64,000 nt of DNA. It comes from an uncultured Paracoccaceae bacterium (GTDB lineage Bacteria > Pseudomonadota > Alphaproteobacteria > Rhodobacterales > Rhodobacteraceae). The notes below the pieces were generated by a model. The model did not search any database and was not told the origin of the DNA. It saw only the letters and a list, made by a program, of their open reading frames with translations. Below, piece after piece: positions 45,955 through 54,004 of this stretch (within the stretch, counting starts at the first letter, position 1; every line of letters starts with the position of its first letter). The translations under genes and the position numbers were made by a program. Location of the stretch: contig CANLVP010000001.1 of the NCBI GenBank assembly GCA_947494675.1, forward strand, positions 248,001 to 312,000, in the 5' to 3' direction.

Positions 45955-46719
45955 CTACACAAACTGCTCGCGGATCAGGCGTTCTTCCAGCCCGTGACCG
46001 GGATCAAACAGGATGCGATGCCCGATATCCGGTTCCGACCTGATCTCAACACTGACCACATCGCGCACGGATTTGCTGTCAGCCTCGGCCATCACCGGGC
46101 GCTTTTCCGCGTCCAGCACATCAAACCGCACGACCGCCTTTTTCGGCAGCAAGGCGCCGCGCCAACGCCGGGGCCGGAATGCGGACATCGCAGTAAGCGC
46201 CAGCACATCCGACCCGATAGGCACAATTGGGCCGTGGGCAGAATAGTTATAGGCCGTGGACCCCGCTGGCGTCGCCACCAGCGCACCGTCACAGACCAGC
46301 TCCTGCATCCGCATCCGCCCATCCACGGTGATCCGCAGCTTGGCCGCTTGCGGGCCCGCGCGCAGCAAGGACACCTCGTTGATGGCCAGCCCATCGTGCA
46401 TATCGCCCTTGGCATCCAAGGCCGTCATCCGCAGCGGGTTGATGATCTCCTCTTCCGCCTGCGCGAGGCGTGCGGGCAGATCATCCTCTTGATAGGCGTT
46501 CATCAAGAACCCGATCGTACCGCGGTTCATCCCATAGACCGGCGTATTAAGCGTCTGCGTGGCATGCAGCGTCTGCAGCATGAACCCATCGCCGCCAAGC
46601 GCCACGATCACCTCAGCCTGATCGACGGGGACGTTGCCATACAGCGCACCCAGCGCGTCACAGGCCGATTGCGCCGTCGTAGTCTCACTGGCGGTAAACG
46701 CAATTTTTGGGGCGGGCAT
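45955..46719 (-). CDS. nadK: NAD kinase
   Basis: A 254-residue kinase that makes NADP from NAD and ATP. GGDGFMLQT at residues 42-50 is the signature, followed by NRGTIGFLMN, NEVSLLR and GSTAYNYSAHGPIV, all in family order. Length fits the alphaproteobacterial short form. It is monocistronic and leftward, opposite glyA. Confidence 0.95.
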   Translation of the reverse strand: MPAPKIAFTASETTTAQSACDALGALYGNVPVDQAEVIVALGGDGFMLQTLHATQTLNTPVYGMNRGTIGFLMNAYQEDDLPARLAQAEEEIINPLRMTALDAKGDMHDGLAINEVSLLRAGPQAAKLRITVDGRMRMQELVCDGALVATPAGSTAYNYSAHGPIVPIGSDVLALTAMSAFRPRRWRGALLPKKAVVRFDVLDAEKRPVMAEADSKSVRDVVSVEIRSEPDIGHRILFDPGHGLEERLIREQFV

Positions 46720-46895
46720 CGGCTTAATCCTTGAATTCTTTTTATTTGTTCACCGTTCCCATCCGAAACGCAAGGCAACCATCGGCAACAGCATTTGCCG
46801 GGCTCATGATCTTGATGGTCGTTTTGGCCCTTTTGACAGGGCCTGACTTGGCATAAGAGAACGCCAAAGCTGCTGATACCAAAGAGGGCCCTGCC

Positions 46896-48191
46896 ATGAA
46901 CGCCACTGTCCGCGACGACGGTTTCTTTACTGAAACGCTCGCCACCCGCGACCCCGCCTTGCACGCCGCAATGCAGGACGAACTGACCCGCCAGCGCAAA
47001 GAGATTGAGCTGATCGCGTCGGAAAACATCGTCTCTGCCGCCGTTATGGAAGCGCAGGGCAGCGTCATGACCAACAAATACGCCGAAGGCTATCCCGGTC
47101 GCCGCTACTATGGCGGTTGTCAGCACGTTGATGTGGCCGAAAACCTTGCCATTGAGCGCGCCAAGCAGCTTTTTAATTGCGATTACGCCAATGTGCAGCC
47201 CAACTCTGGCTCTCAGGCCAACCAAGGGGTGTTTCAGGCGCTTCTGCAGCCCGGTGATACGATCCTTGGGATGTCGTTGGATGCCGGTGGTCACCTGACC
47301 CATGGTGCGAAGCCCAACCAATCGGGCAAGTGGTTCAACGCAATTCAATACGGTGTGCGCCAGCAAGACAGCCGGTTGGATTATGAACAGTTGCAGGAAC
47401 TGGCGACAGAGCATCAGCCAAAGATGATCATCGCCGGTGGCTCGGCCATTCCCCGCATCATCGACTTTGCAAAGATGCGCGAGATTGCCGACAGCGTTGG
47501 CGCCTATCTGCTTGTTGACATGGCACATTTCGCGGGTCTTGTGGCTGCGGGCCTTTACCCCTCACCCTTCCCCCATGCCCATGTGGCAACGACCACAACG
47601 CACAAAACTCTGCGTGGCCCACGCGGCGGCATGATCGTCACCAATGACGAGGCTATCGCAAAAAAGTGCAATTCTGCGATTTTTCCGGGCATTCAAGGCG
47701 GCCCGCTGATGCACGTGATCGCCGGGAAAGCCGTCGCCTTTGCCGAGGCGTTGCGGCCCGAATTCAAATCCTACCAAGAGCAGGTGATCAAGAACGCCCA
47801 GGCGCTTGCCGATCAGCTGATGAAAGGTGGCCTTGATATCGTCACTGGCGGCACCGACAGCCACCTGATGCTGGTCGATCTGCGCCCCAAGGGCGTCAAG
47901 GGCAATGCGACCGAGGTGGCCCTTGGCCGCGCCCACATCACCTGCAACAAGAACGGCATCCCCTTTGACCCCGAAAAGCCGATGGTCACATCCGGCATCC
48001 GTCTGGGCAGCCCCGCAGGCACGACCCGCGGCTTTGGCGAGGCTGAGTTCCGCCAGATCGCCGACTGGATCGTGGAAGTGGTCGATGGTCTGGCCGCTAA
48101 CGGCGAAGACGGCAACACCGCGGTCGAAGCCAAAGTCCGCGCCGAAGTCGAAGCCCTCTGCGACCGCTTCCCGGTCTATCCTGCGCTCTAA
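46896..48191 (+). CDS. glyA: Serine hydroxymethyltransferase
   Basis: A 431-residue PLP enzyme that converts serine and tetrahydrofolate to glycine and methylene-tetrahydrofolate. The PLP lysine is in [14 protein letters not shown] near residue 238, with [11 protein letters not shown] and the [13 protein letters not shown] start region intact. The 176-bp upstream gap has a TTGACA near 46835, but no riboswitch was recognised. A hairpin at 48198-48222 probably ends it. Confidence 0.97.
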   Translation: MNATVRDDGFFTETLATRDPALHAAMQDELTRQRKEIELIASENIVSAAVMEAQGSVMTNKYAEGYPGRRYYGGCQHVDVAENLAIERAKQLFNCDYANVQPNSGSQANQGVFQALLQPGDTILGMSLDAGGHLTHGAKPNQSGKWFNAIQYGVRQQDSRLDYEQLQELATEHQPKMIIAGGSAIPRIIDFAKMREIADSVGAYLLVDMAHFAGLVAAGLYPSPFPHAHVATTTTHKTLRGPRGGMIVTNDEAIAKKCNSAIFPGIQGGPLMHVIAGKAVAFAEALRPEFKSYQEQVIKNAQALADQLMKGGLDIVTGGTDSHLMLVDLRPKGVKGNATEVALGRAHITCNKNGIPFDPEKPMVTSGIRLGSPAGTTRGFGEAEFRQIADWIVEVVDGLAANGEDGNTAVEAKVRAEVEALCDRFPVYPAL

Positions 48192-48197
48192 AATATC

Positions 48198-48222
48198 TCG
48201 GGACGGGCTCGCCCCGTCCCGA
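48198..48222 (+). terminator. Strong GC hairpin after glyA
   Basis: Perfect 10-bp arms TCGGGACGGG/CCCGTCCCGA enclose a 5-nt loop 7 nt after the glyA stop. No T-run follows, so it may act as an mRNA-stabilising 3' hairpin as well. Confidence 0.6.
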
Positions 48223-48468
48223 TGGCTTGGGTAAAAAGGCGGCTTTGCGGGACATTTGAGACATTCGCTGCAAGTGCGCCAACGGCTGGTTCGACGATTT
48301 CCAAAACGGTGGTTTTTAGAAAGTGGTGAGTGTTAGCTCAAGCTGCCGTTTGCTCCGCCTGTCGGGGCCAATTGATTTGTTGGCGGAACCCAATTATTTA
48401 GGACTAACACAAGCACGAAGAAACGCGGATTATTCTTCTAAGTGTTCTAAATTGAGGTGAAAGTCCCG
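48223..48468. other. Intergenic stretch before Imm26-type gene
   Basis: Base composition drops toward AT from about 48300. No gene was found. A weak nested pairing exists (GTGTTAG at 48330 with CTAACAC at 48404, and TCCGCC with GGCGGA inside), which may be chance. No insertion-sequence ends were recognised. Confidence 0.4.
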
Positions 48469-48984
48469 ATGAAGTATAAGCGTTCAAGATGGAAGCAAGG
48501 CTCTGTCTACGCAATCCCTTTGGCCGATGGAAGTTTTGGGATATGCCAAGCAATTGATTCAATGATGAAAAATATTATCTATATTGCAGTTTTCTCTTAC
48601 CACTTCGATGAAGTGCCTACGGAAATACCTAGCTTGAAAAAGGAAGATATCTTGTCGCTTGGCGCGACTTGGCGGCAACATCTAAATAATGGCTCATGGG
48701 CCACGATCGGGGTTACAGACCCTATCGTAGAGAAGCGTGATTTTCCCAACGAGGCATTTGCCCCCAGTTATGTTGGTGCAAAGCATTCAGATGGTGGGCT
48801 TTTCTCCAAATTTTTATCGGCGTGTTTTGGACTGCGGCCTTGGAACACGATGGCAAAAGAGGACTACTTTGAAGCCTACTTAAACACCAATAACAGGCGC
48901 CCCTCAAAACTTAAGATCTTGGATCCAGAAGCTCGGATGAAATATCGCTCCGAAGTTTTAGGTTTTGAAGCCAAATTTCTGTAG
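48469..48984 (+). CDS. Imm26-type immunity protein, orphan
   Basis: A 171-residue soluble protein. The N-terminal pattern RWKQGSVYAIPLADGSFGICQ matches Imm26 immunity proteins, which protect against nuclease-type polymorphic toxins. The gene is clearly more AT-rich than its neighbours and no toxin gene is adjacent, so it looks like an acquired orphan. GAGGTGA lies 8 nt before the ATG at 48469, favouring it over the in-frame GTG at 48457. Which toxin, if any, it neutralises is unknown; phage or competitor defence is inference. Confidence 0.75.
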   Translation: MKYKRSRWKQGSVYAIPLADGSFGICQAIDSMMKNIIYIAVFSYHFDEVPTEIPSLKKEDILSLGATWRQHLNNGSWATIGVTDPIVEKRDFPNEAFAPSYVGAKHSDGGLFSKFLSACFGLRPWNTMAKEDYFEAYLNTNNRRPSKLKILDPEARMKYRSEVLGFEAKFL

Positions 48985-49112
48985 AAAATCTAAACTGCTT
49001 TGGTTGAGACTGATACAGCCGCAATGGTAAGATTTGGCTCGTTCAAGACATCGGACGTTCGTCCACCGCGCAGCATTCGACACTTTGGGCTCAAAGCAGA
49101 CCTTCGCCGCGC

Positions 49113-50342
49113 CTAAAACCCCATCTGCGCGCGGCCCAAATCGGTGAGATCTTCCAGCGTCGCACGCCCCATGAAATCGACCTCATAGTCTTCGGGCGCG
49201 AAATCCGGGGCCGAACGCCCCGCCAAAAACGCCTCGCACTGTTTGCCCACATAGGCCGCGTTCTTGGCACAGACGGGCGACGCGCCGACGTAGATCACAT
49301 TGGCAAAATCGCTGCCGTTGTGTTCATTCGCCACCGAATGGATCACGTCAGGATGCCACCACACCGTGTCCCCCGGCTCGACCACGGGGATGCTTGTCAG
49401 CCCCTCTAGAATATCCCCGTGCCACGCAGGGTCCGCACCCAGCGCGCGACCGGGCATTGCACCGCACAGATCATCCTCTGCCACGTCATCCTGCAGAGCG
49501 CGCAGCAGGAAATAGGCGATGGATTGTGACAGAGGCAGCAATGACAGCGTGCCGTCTTCAGGCCCTTGGGTCGTCAGCCCCGTCCAGCCCTGAAACGTGC
49601 GGAACATCGAACAAACAGCGGGTGAAGCATATTCCCGGGTCTGCGTGCGAAAGGTCGCTTTCCAAGGGTCATAGTCGCGCCAATTCCCTGCGAAAATATC
49701 GCCGTAAATCCGTTGATACGCGGGGTCCAGCCAGCGTTCGTAGGACCCTGAATCCATATGCGGCGACAGGCCCAGCGTGGTGTCACCGGGCGACCGGCGG
49801 CGGGTCCGGTCGGCATAGGCATAGTCGTGATCGGGGTCGAACTCGTCCCCCATGGGCCCCGCCACATTCCACAGCCGGTTCAGGAACCGTTTGGTCGTCG
49901 CCATCGCCGGATCCTGCCGCGCCATGACCTGCGGTTTGGACCAATAGACCCCGTAAATCTGCGGCGCACCGTCGGCGAGGTCAGAGAAATACTTGTCGAT
50001 CCCTGCCTTCTCTTTTGCCTTCGCCAGATAGTCGTTGGCCGTCAGATATTCCCCAATTTCGCCATTCCAATCAGCGACTTGCCCCCGATCAAAGACGCCA
50101 CGCACAATCACACATCCGCGGTGCCGGATCTCTTTGGCGGCCTCGGCCGATACCTTGCCATCGGCGACGGTTCGGTAGTTCAGCTCTGGGATCACGCTTT
50201 GCCCCGCGGCCCGTCGTTTTGCGATGGCCTCAACCTCTGCCAACATCGCGCCTTGCACGTCGGCAAAGGTCGCTTTGACGTCCGTCAGCCCCGACAAATG
50301 CCGCTTTGCCGCGCGAATGTAGTCTGCCAATTCTACTGTCAT
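49113..50342 (-). CDS. DUF1479 family dioxygenase-like protein
   Basis: A 409-residue protein related to E. coli YbiU. A cupin/jelly-roll 2-oxoglutarate-dioxygenase-like iron site is visible: HMD with His195 and Asp197, and a distal His in WWHPDVIHSV near residue 340. Family function is not established; an Fe(II)-dependent oxygenase is likely from the ligand pattern. The gene is separated from neighbours by 129 bp and 60 bp. Confidence 0.85.
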   Translation of the reverse strand: MTVELADYIRAAKRHLSGLTDVKATFADVQGAMLAEVEAIAKRRAAGQSVIPELNYRTVADGKVSAEAAKEIRHRGCVIVRGVFDRGQVADWNGEIGEYLTANDYLAKAKEKAGIDKYFSDLADGAPQIYGVYWSKPQVMARQDPAMATTKRFLNRLWNVAGPMGDEFDPDHDYAYADRTRRRSPGDTTLGLSPHMDSGSYERWLDPAYQRIYGDIFAGNWRDYDPWKATFRTQTREYASPAVCSMFRTFQGWTGLTTQGPEDGTLSLLPLSQSIAYFLLRALQDDVAEDDLCGAMPGRALGADPAWHGDILEGLTSIPVVEPGDTVWWHPDVIHSVANEHNGSDFANVIYVGASPVCAKNAAYVGKQCEAFLAGRSAPDFAPEDYEVDFMGRATLEDLTDLGRAQMGF

Positions 50343-50402
50343 GATGCCCCCCAGCCTTCATTTGTGGATCAAAGCCTACGAAGGGCGGGAAGACTTGTCG
50401 AG

Positions 50403-50774
50403 TTAGATCATGCCGTTGCTATGGGCATACCAAACGGCCACGATAAAGACCGCGATAACCACCGCTGCCACCTTGCCCAAAGCCCAGAGAACGCGGTCCT
50501 TTAGCGCCTCTTTTGGGTCAATCTCAGACAGATGCGCGACCACGTTGTCCCCCGCCCTCTTTACCGCCCCAGGATCTACCATTCGCGCCAGTTTCGGGTT
50601 CTGTGACAGCCCCTGCGCCTTGGCAATAAAGCTCGCGTCGCGTTTGATTTTACGGGGGAGACGGCGGCCGATCTTCTTGATCTGCGCCTCAAGCGAACGG
50701 CCCTTGATCCGCAGCCGCTCTGTCAAAAGCGTGCGAATTTTCTCTGCGTATTCTGTGACTTGGTCCCCCGACAT
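50403..50774 (-). CDS. Small tail-anchored membrane protein
   Basis: A 123-residue protein with a basic, helical N-terminal part (IKKIGRRLPRKIKRD) and one C-terminal membrane helix (about residues 100-118, VAAVVIAVFIVAVWYA). I do not recognise a named family, but it resembles short conserved proteins of Rhodobacterales. It is transcribed away from the adjacent hydrolase gene, with 66 bp between the two starts. Confidence 0.75.
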   Translation of the reverse strand: MSGDQVTEYAEKIRTLLTERLRIKGRSLEAQIKKIGRRLPRKIKRDASFIAKAQGLSQNPKLARMVDPGAVKRAGDNVVAHLSEIDPKEALKDRVLWALGKVAAVVIAVFIVAVWYAHSNGMI

Positions 50775-50840
50775 ATCCCCTCGTAGCGGTGGATTTTGCG
50801 CCGCTCAAGGGGTATCCAAAAGGCAATAAGGGGATGATGT

Positions 50841-51581
50841 ATGTTGAACACGGTCGAAAACGGGCAAGCCACTGATAAACCTGACCTTTTGATTGCCCAC
50901 GGGTTATTCGGCTCTGCCCGCAACTGGGGTGTTTTGTCGAAACGTTTAAGTACTTTGCGGCGGGTGGTGGCGGTGGATATGCGCAATCATGGGGCAAGCC
51001 CTTGGTATGACACGCAAAGTTATGAGGATATGGCCGACGATCTCGCGGCGTTGATCGATGCGCCCGTAGACGTGCTGGGGCATTCGATGGGGGGCAAGGC
51101 TGCGATGGTGCTCGCGCTGAAATACCCCCACAAGATCAACCGCATAATCGTGGCCGACATTGCCCCTGTCGCCTATGCCCACACCCAGATGGGGCCGATT
51201 GACGCGATGAGGTCTGTCGATTTGATGAACGTCGCGTCCCGCGCAGAGGCGGCCGCACAGCTGCAGGGGCTGGAACCGGGGGTCGACACCTTCCTGCTGC
51301 AAAGCCTTGATTTGAAAGAGAAACGCTGGCGGCTGAACCTTGATGTGCTGGCCGCTGAGATGGACAAGATCATTGGTTTCCCGGATGTGACCGGCCAGTG
51401 CGACGCCCCCACCCTGTTTTTGTCCGGCGCCAACAGCGACTATGTCCAGCGCGACCACCGCGACGTGATCAAGCCGCTGTTTCCAAACGCAAAATTCGCG
51501 AAAATTCCAGGCGCGGGCCACTGGCTTCATGCTGAAAAGCCCCGCGAGTTTGAGGCAGCGGTCGGTGCTTTTCTGGCATAG
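50841..51581 (+). CDS. Alpha/beta hydrolase (YbfF-like)
   Basis: A 246-residue serine hydrolase with the nucleophile elbow GHSMGGKAA near residue 80, a catalytic Asp region in LSGANSDYV and the catalytic His in GAGHWLHAEKP. The small size and order match YbfF-type esterases that act on acyl-CoA and short esters. AAGGGG 7 nt before the ATG supports the start. Its stop is 8 bp before the second ATGCA array. Confidence 0.88.
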   Translation: MLNTVENGQATDKPDLLIAHGLFGSARNWGVLSKRLSTLRRVVAVDMRNHGASPWYDTQSYEDMADDLAALIDAPVDVLGHSMGGKAAMVLALKYPHKINRIIVADIAPVAYAHTQMGPIDAMRSVDLMNVASRAEAAAQLQGLEPGVDTFLLQSLDLKEKRWRLNLDVLAAEMDKIIGFPDVTGQCDAPTLFLSGANSDYVQRDHRDVIKPLFPNAKFAKIPGAGHWLHAEKPREFEAAVGAFLA

Positions 51582-51589
51582 CACAGCCT

Positions 51590-51641
51590 ATGCAGAAACC
51601 ATGCACGACCTATGCAGAAACCGTCAGCATCGAAGTCTTAA
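51590..51641. promoter_or_regulatory. Triple ATGCA array, copy 2
   Basis: ATGCA at 51590, 51601 and 51612, exactly 11 bp apart, with CCTATGCAGAAACC repeated at 51587 and 51609. AAGTCTTAA follows at 51633-51641, at the same distance as in copy 1 (10181-10232). It lies 9 bp after the hydrolase stop. The region lies between that gene and a possible microprotein ORF on the minus strand. Confidence 0.5.
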
Positions 51642-51654
51642 GTCCGGTTAACCA

Positions 51655-51735
51655 CTAGATCACCGTGGACGACCAAAGCGTCGCCACGGACATCAGCCCA
51701 ATCACCAACAGAAAGCCGTGGGGTAGATAGTGCAT
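51655..51735 (-). CDS. Possible 26-residue membrane microprotein
   Basis: A short frame starting MHYLPHGFLLVIG and ending in WSSTVI with TAG. The central 15 residues are hydrophobic, enough for one membrane helix. GGAG is 6 nt before this ATG; another in-frame ATG lies 12 nt upstream (51747). It follows a second short frame on the same strand. I know no family; coding status rests on the ribosome-binding site and the hydrophobic pattern only. Confidence 0.4.
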   Translation of the reverse strand: MHYLPHGFLLVIGLMSVATLWSSTVI

Positions 51736-51789
51736 CGTCGTCTCCATCCTTGATGAAGGTTCAACGCAGGCCCCACAGGTTTCCGTCGC

Positions 51790-51852
51790 TTATTTCTGAT
51801 CGTCGTCAAGCGTTTTGCGGATCATCGTGCAAAGGATTTGGCGGCTGGTCAT
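51790..51852 (-). CDS. Possible 20-residue microprotein
   Basis: A short frame MTSRQILCTMIRKTLDDDQK ending in TAA, with AGGAG exactly 7 nt before the ATG, an optimal site. It is 54 bp upstream of the other small frame on the same strand. A leader peptide that regulates the downstream frame is a further possibility. Nothing else supports it. Confidence 0.4.
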   Translation of the reverse strand: MTSRQILCTMIRKTLDDDQK

Positions 51853-52030
51853 GGTCTGTCTCCTGTTTGATGCCAAAGACACGCGAGCGCGCGGAGTAAA
51901 GTTTCACCGTCGCCCAGATTTTTTGCACAGCCCCCATATCTGCAGCAAAGACACAGCACTGGTGGTTTTGGCCAACCCACCCACAGTATCTTGTTGATTG
52001 CTTAAGATTTGGGCGTTAGGACAGGGTCAC

Positions 52031-52149
52031 AGGTGCTTATAGACGCGGTAAAAACCTTGACGACGGGACTGATGCGCAGTGCGGATCGGTCCCGTTTTTC
52101 GTCTGACATGTGCTGGAATCAGAAAAGGCATCAGGTGCTTAGACGCGGT
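52031..52149. repeat. Imperfect direct repeat around a terminator
   Basis: AGGTGCTTATAGACGCGGT (52031-52049) recurs as AGGTGCTTAGACGCGGT (52133-52149), differing only by a missing TA. The copies flank the hairpin at 52063-52099. They could be promoter parts of two short RNAs or a duplicated site. Confidence 0.5.
52063..52099 (+). terminator. Terminator-like hairpin in the intergenic stretch
   Basis: The arms ACGGGAC/GTCCCGT are followed by TTTTC. No gene ends just before it on the plus strand, which leaves a short non-coding RNA as the possible transcript. Confidence 0.65.
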
Positions 52150-52622
52150 CTATGCATGGGTCTTGCGACCCCCCTGACACCTTCCTGATGGTTTCCCCGA
52201 AGGGTCCCCGATCAACGCATCTGGAGTTCCCCCCATCTGCTGCTGCCTTGTCCCATGGTTGCCCGTGGTCCGCCGCAACGATCATCTGGTTTTCCGAAGA
52301 TCCCCCTATGACCCGCATCGCCCCGACTGAGACCGCCCTGACCTTCCCGCTTAACAAGAAGAAGTCTGATCTGGCTTCTCTCCCCGCTGTGCCCCGCTTG
52401 TCAGGTCCGGTTGCCCGTCCCGCCGCGTTAACACCTCAGAGGGTCTTTGCGTCCCGCTCCGTTACTTCGAGAAGTCGTCTGCGATGAATTGAGGTTGGGG
52501 TGGAAGGGGTGAGTCGGGCAAGAGGATTTTGCGGGGTTAGCGGAATGTTCTTGTGGAGGGAATTGGGGGTAAGTTGGGGGTAAGGGTGTGGGTTTTCTGG
52601 GGATCACGTTTGCAGATTTGCC

Positions 52623-52739
52623 CAGCGCCCGGACCTCGGGGAGGCGTCGGGTGGCGCAGGGCAGTGCCGCAGGCGGACGGGTGTCCTGGATTGGATCGGT
52701 GAAAGAAGCGCCCTCCCCGTGGGGGAGGTCCGGGCGCTG
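52623..52739. repeat. 15-bp perfect inverted repeat at the insert edge
   Basis: CAGCGCCCGGACCTC (52623-52637) and GAGGTCCGGGCGCTG (52725-52739) are perfect complements 87 bp apart. Base composition changes from GC-rich to AT-rich right after the right arm. It could be the end of an inserted element, a structured RNA or a repeat family member. Confidence 0.6.
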
Positions 52740-52919
52740 CCGCAACAATCATCGCATGAGCTTCTTGTTCGTATTGAAAACTCATCAATAACTTCTTCAG
52801 CAACACCTGTGGATGTTCCTTCTGTTGACACAGCCTCGCAATTTGAGGTTGAGTGCTGGAAAAGTTCCAACCTAAATGAAGTACTGTTGCAGGCTCAACT
52901 GGATAAAATGATCAGATGA
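52719..52919 (+). CDS. Mini-ORF coupled to the RelA-like gene
   Basis: A 66-codon frame from a GTG at 52719 whose TGA overlaps the ATG of the RelA-like gene by 4 bp. The GTG lies just left of the right arm of the inverted repeat, whose sequence supplies the first codons, and there is no clear ribosome-binding site. The later part (about residues 10-66) is AT-rich like the RelA gene. It may be a coupled partner (for example an antitoxin), or the broken tail of a larger gene cut off at the insert edge. No family recognised. Confidence 0.4.
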   Translation: MGEVRALPQQSSHELLVRIENSSITSSATPVDVPSVDTASQFEVECWKSSNLNEVLLQAQLDKMIR

Positions 52920-54004
52920 AAGATAATAAAGCTGCCTACGAGGCTGTGAGAGGCAAACAAAAATCCTTCACCCAGGAAGTAGATACGGTTCTTCGTAGAA
53001 TAATCAAGGCGTCCAAAATTGATGTCGTTAATATTGAATCAAGAACTAAGTCTGTCGATGGTTTTTGCGAAAAAGCGGGTCGGGACGACAAAGACTATGC
53101 GGACCCACTTAGAGAAATAACTGACCTTTCAGGCTGCCGTGTAATTTGCTATTATACTAGTGACATTGAGAAAATCTCGAATCTGATTGAGGAAAATTTT
53201 GATGTCGATCAAGCAAACTCGATCGACAGGCTGGGCTCTGATAGTCCGCAAGAATTTGGGTATCAATCAAAGCACATTATTGTTTCCTTCAATGCAGATC
53301 GGTTGCGGCTGCCTGATTTTCAAGAATTCAGGAAAATGAAAGCTGAAATACAAGTCCGGACGTCGCTTCAACACTCTTGGGCAAGTATTGAACATAAGCT
53401 ACAGTATAAGAATGCAGATCACATTGCACCTCCACTTCGACGCAAGTTGTTCCGCATTGCAGCTTTATTGGAACTGGCGGATGAGGAGTTCAATTACCTC
53501 GAAAAAAACATTAAAGGCGTAAGAAAGGACATTGAGGAACGTATTGAGGGTGGAGATCTAACCCAGACAATTAACGCGGATTCGGTTGACATTTATACGA
53601 TTTCTTCTGGCGTCATCCACGAAGTAAGGGATTGGTTCAAAGAGGGGGGGTTCACTGTTGCACCAGCGCCTCCAAGCGCAAGGAAACCAATCTCCAAGCT
53701 GATTGACACACTCATTGTTTGTGACATCGGAAGCGTGGCTGAACTAGATGAGCATTTGCAAAGAGTCAGGCCACGTGAGCTTTGGCGAGAAGCAATTAAA
53801 GGTATCCACGATGAATGGAGAAGCATATCTCCGCATCCCAAACCAGTTGTAGACACCTTCACGATAGTAAGAATGATGGTTCTGCTGGTTGCTAACGAAA
53901 AACTCTTTAGCAAAGCTCTAAGAGAGGTTCCGTTTGGACCAACGCTCCAAAGTTCCCTATCAAAGGCGAGAAAGCTCAGCCGTCCATCTTTAATGCAGAA
54001 ATAA
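52916..54004 (+). CDS. RelA/SpoT-domain alarmone synthetase-like protein
   Basis: A 362-residue protein with one (p)ppGpp-synthetase domain at about 15-170 and no HD hydrolase domain. Synthetase residues are intact: ESRTKS (41-46), ITDLSGCRV (68-76), FGYQSKH (114-120, with the G-loop Tyr116), AEIQVRT (143-149) and [10 protein letters not shown] (153-162). Residues about 205-362 form an extension I do not recognise. Small alarmone synthetases may act in stress, or as toxic enzymes (toxSAS, CapRel) in phage defence. The gene is much more AT-rich than its surroundings, is coupled to a mini-ORF and overlaps the lepA end by 29 bp. Confidence 0.82.
   Translation: MKDNKAAYEAVRGKQKSFTQEVDTVLRRIIKASKIDVVNIESRTKSVDGFCEKAGRDDKDYADPLREITDLSGCRVICYYTSDIEKISNLIEENFDVDQANSIDRLGSDSPQEFGYQSKHIIVSFNADRLRLPDFQEFRKMKAEIQVRTSLQHSWASIEHKLQYKNADHIAPPLRRKLFRIAALLELADEEFNYLEKNIKGVRKDIEERIEGGDLTQTINADSVDIYTISSGVIHEVRDWFKEGGFTVAPAPPSARKPISKLIDTLIVCDIGSVAELDEHLQRVRPRELWREAIKGIHDEWRSISPHPKPVVDTFTIVRMMVLLVANEKLFSKALREVPFGPTLQSSLSKARKLSRPSLMQK

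Larger units (their letters stand above)
51853..52622. other. Long intergenic stretch with repeats and one hairpin
   Basis: No gene I can support. It contains an imperfect direct repeat (52031-52049 and 52133-52149) and a terminator-like hairpin at 52063-52099. A frame of 59 codons from 52308 (MTRIAPTETALTFPL) has no ribosome-binding site and was not accepted. The right part (52495-52620) is G-rich with a tandem GGGGGTAA-type repeat. Confidence 0.5.

Noticed and set aside
48330-48410. Nested inverted pairs suggesting a structured RNA upstream of the Imm26-type gene
   Set aside because: Arms of 6-7 bp in a 80-nt span are expected by chance; no T-run or promoter seen.
52308-52487. Plus-strand frame MTRIAPTETALTFPL..., 59 codons
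   Set aside because: No ribosome-binding site, basic low-complexity C-terminus, and no recognisable family.
52428-52806. Minus-strand frames of 89-106 codons in the G-rich intergenic part
   Set aside because: Pro/Arg/Ser-rich translation, covering both arms of the inverted repeat; looks like non-coding sequence.
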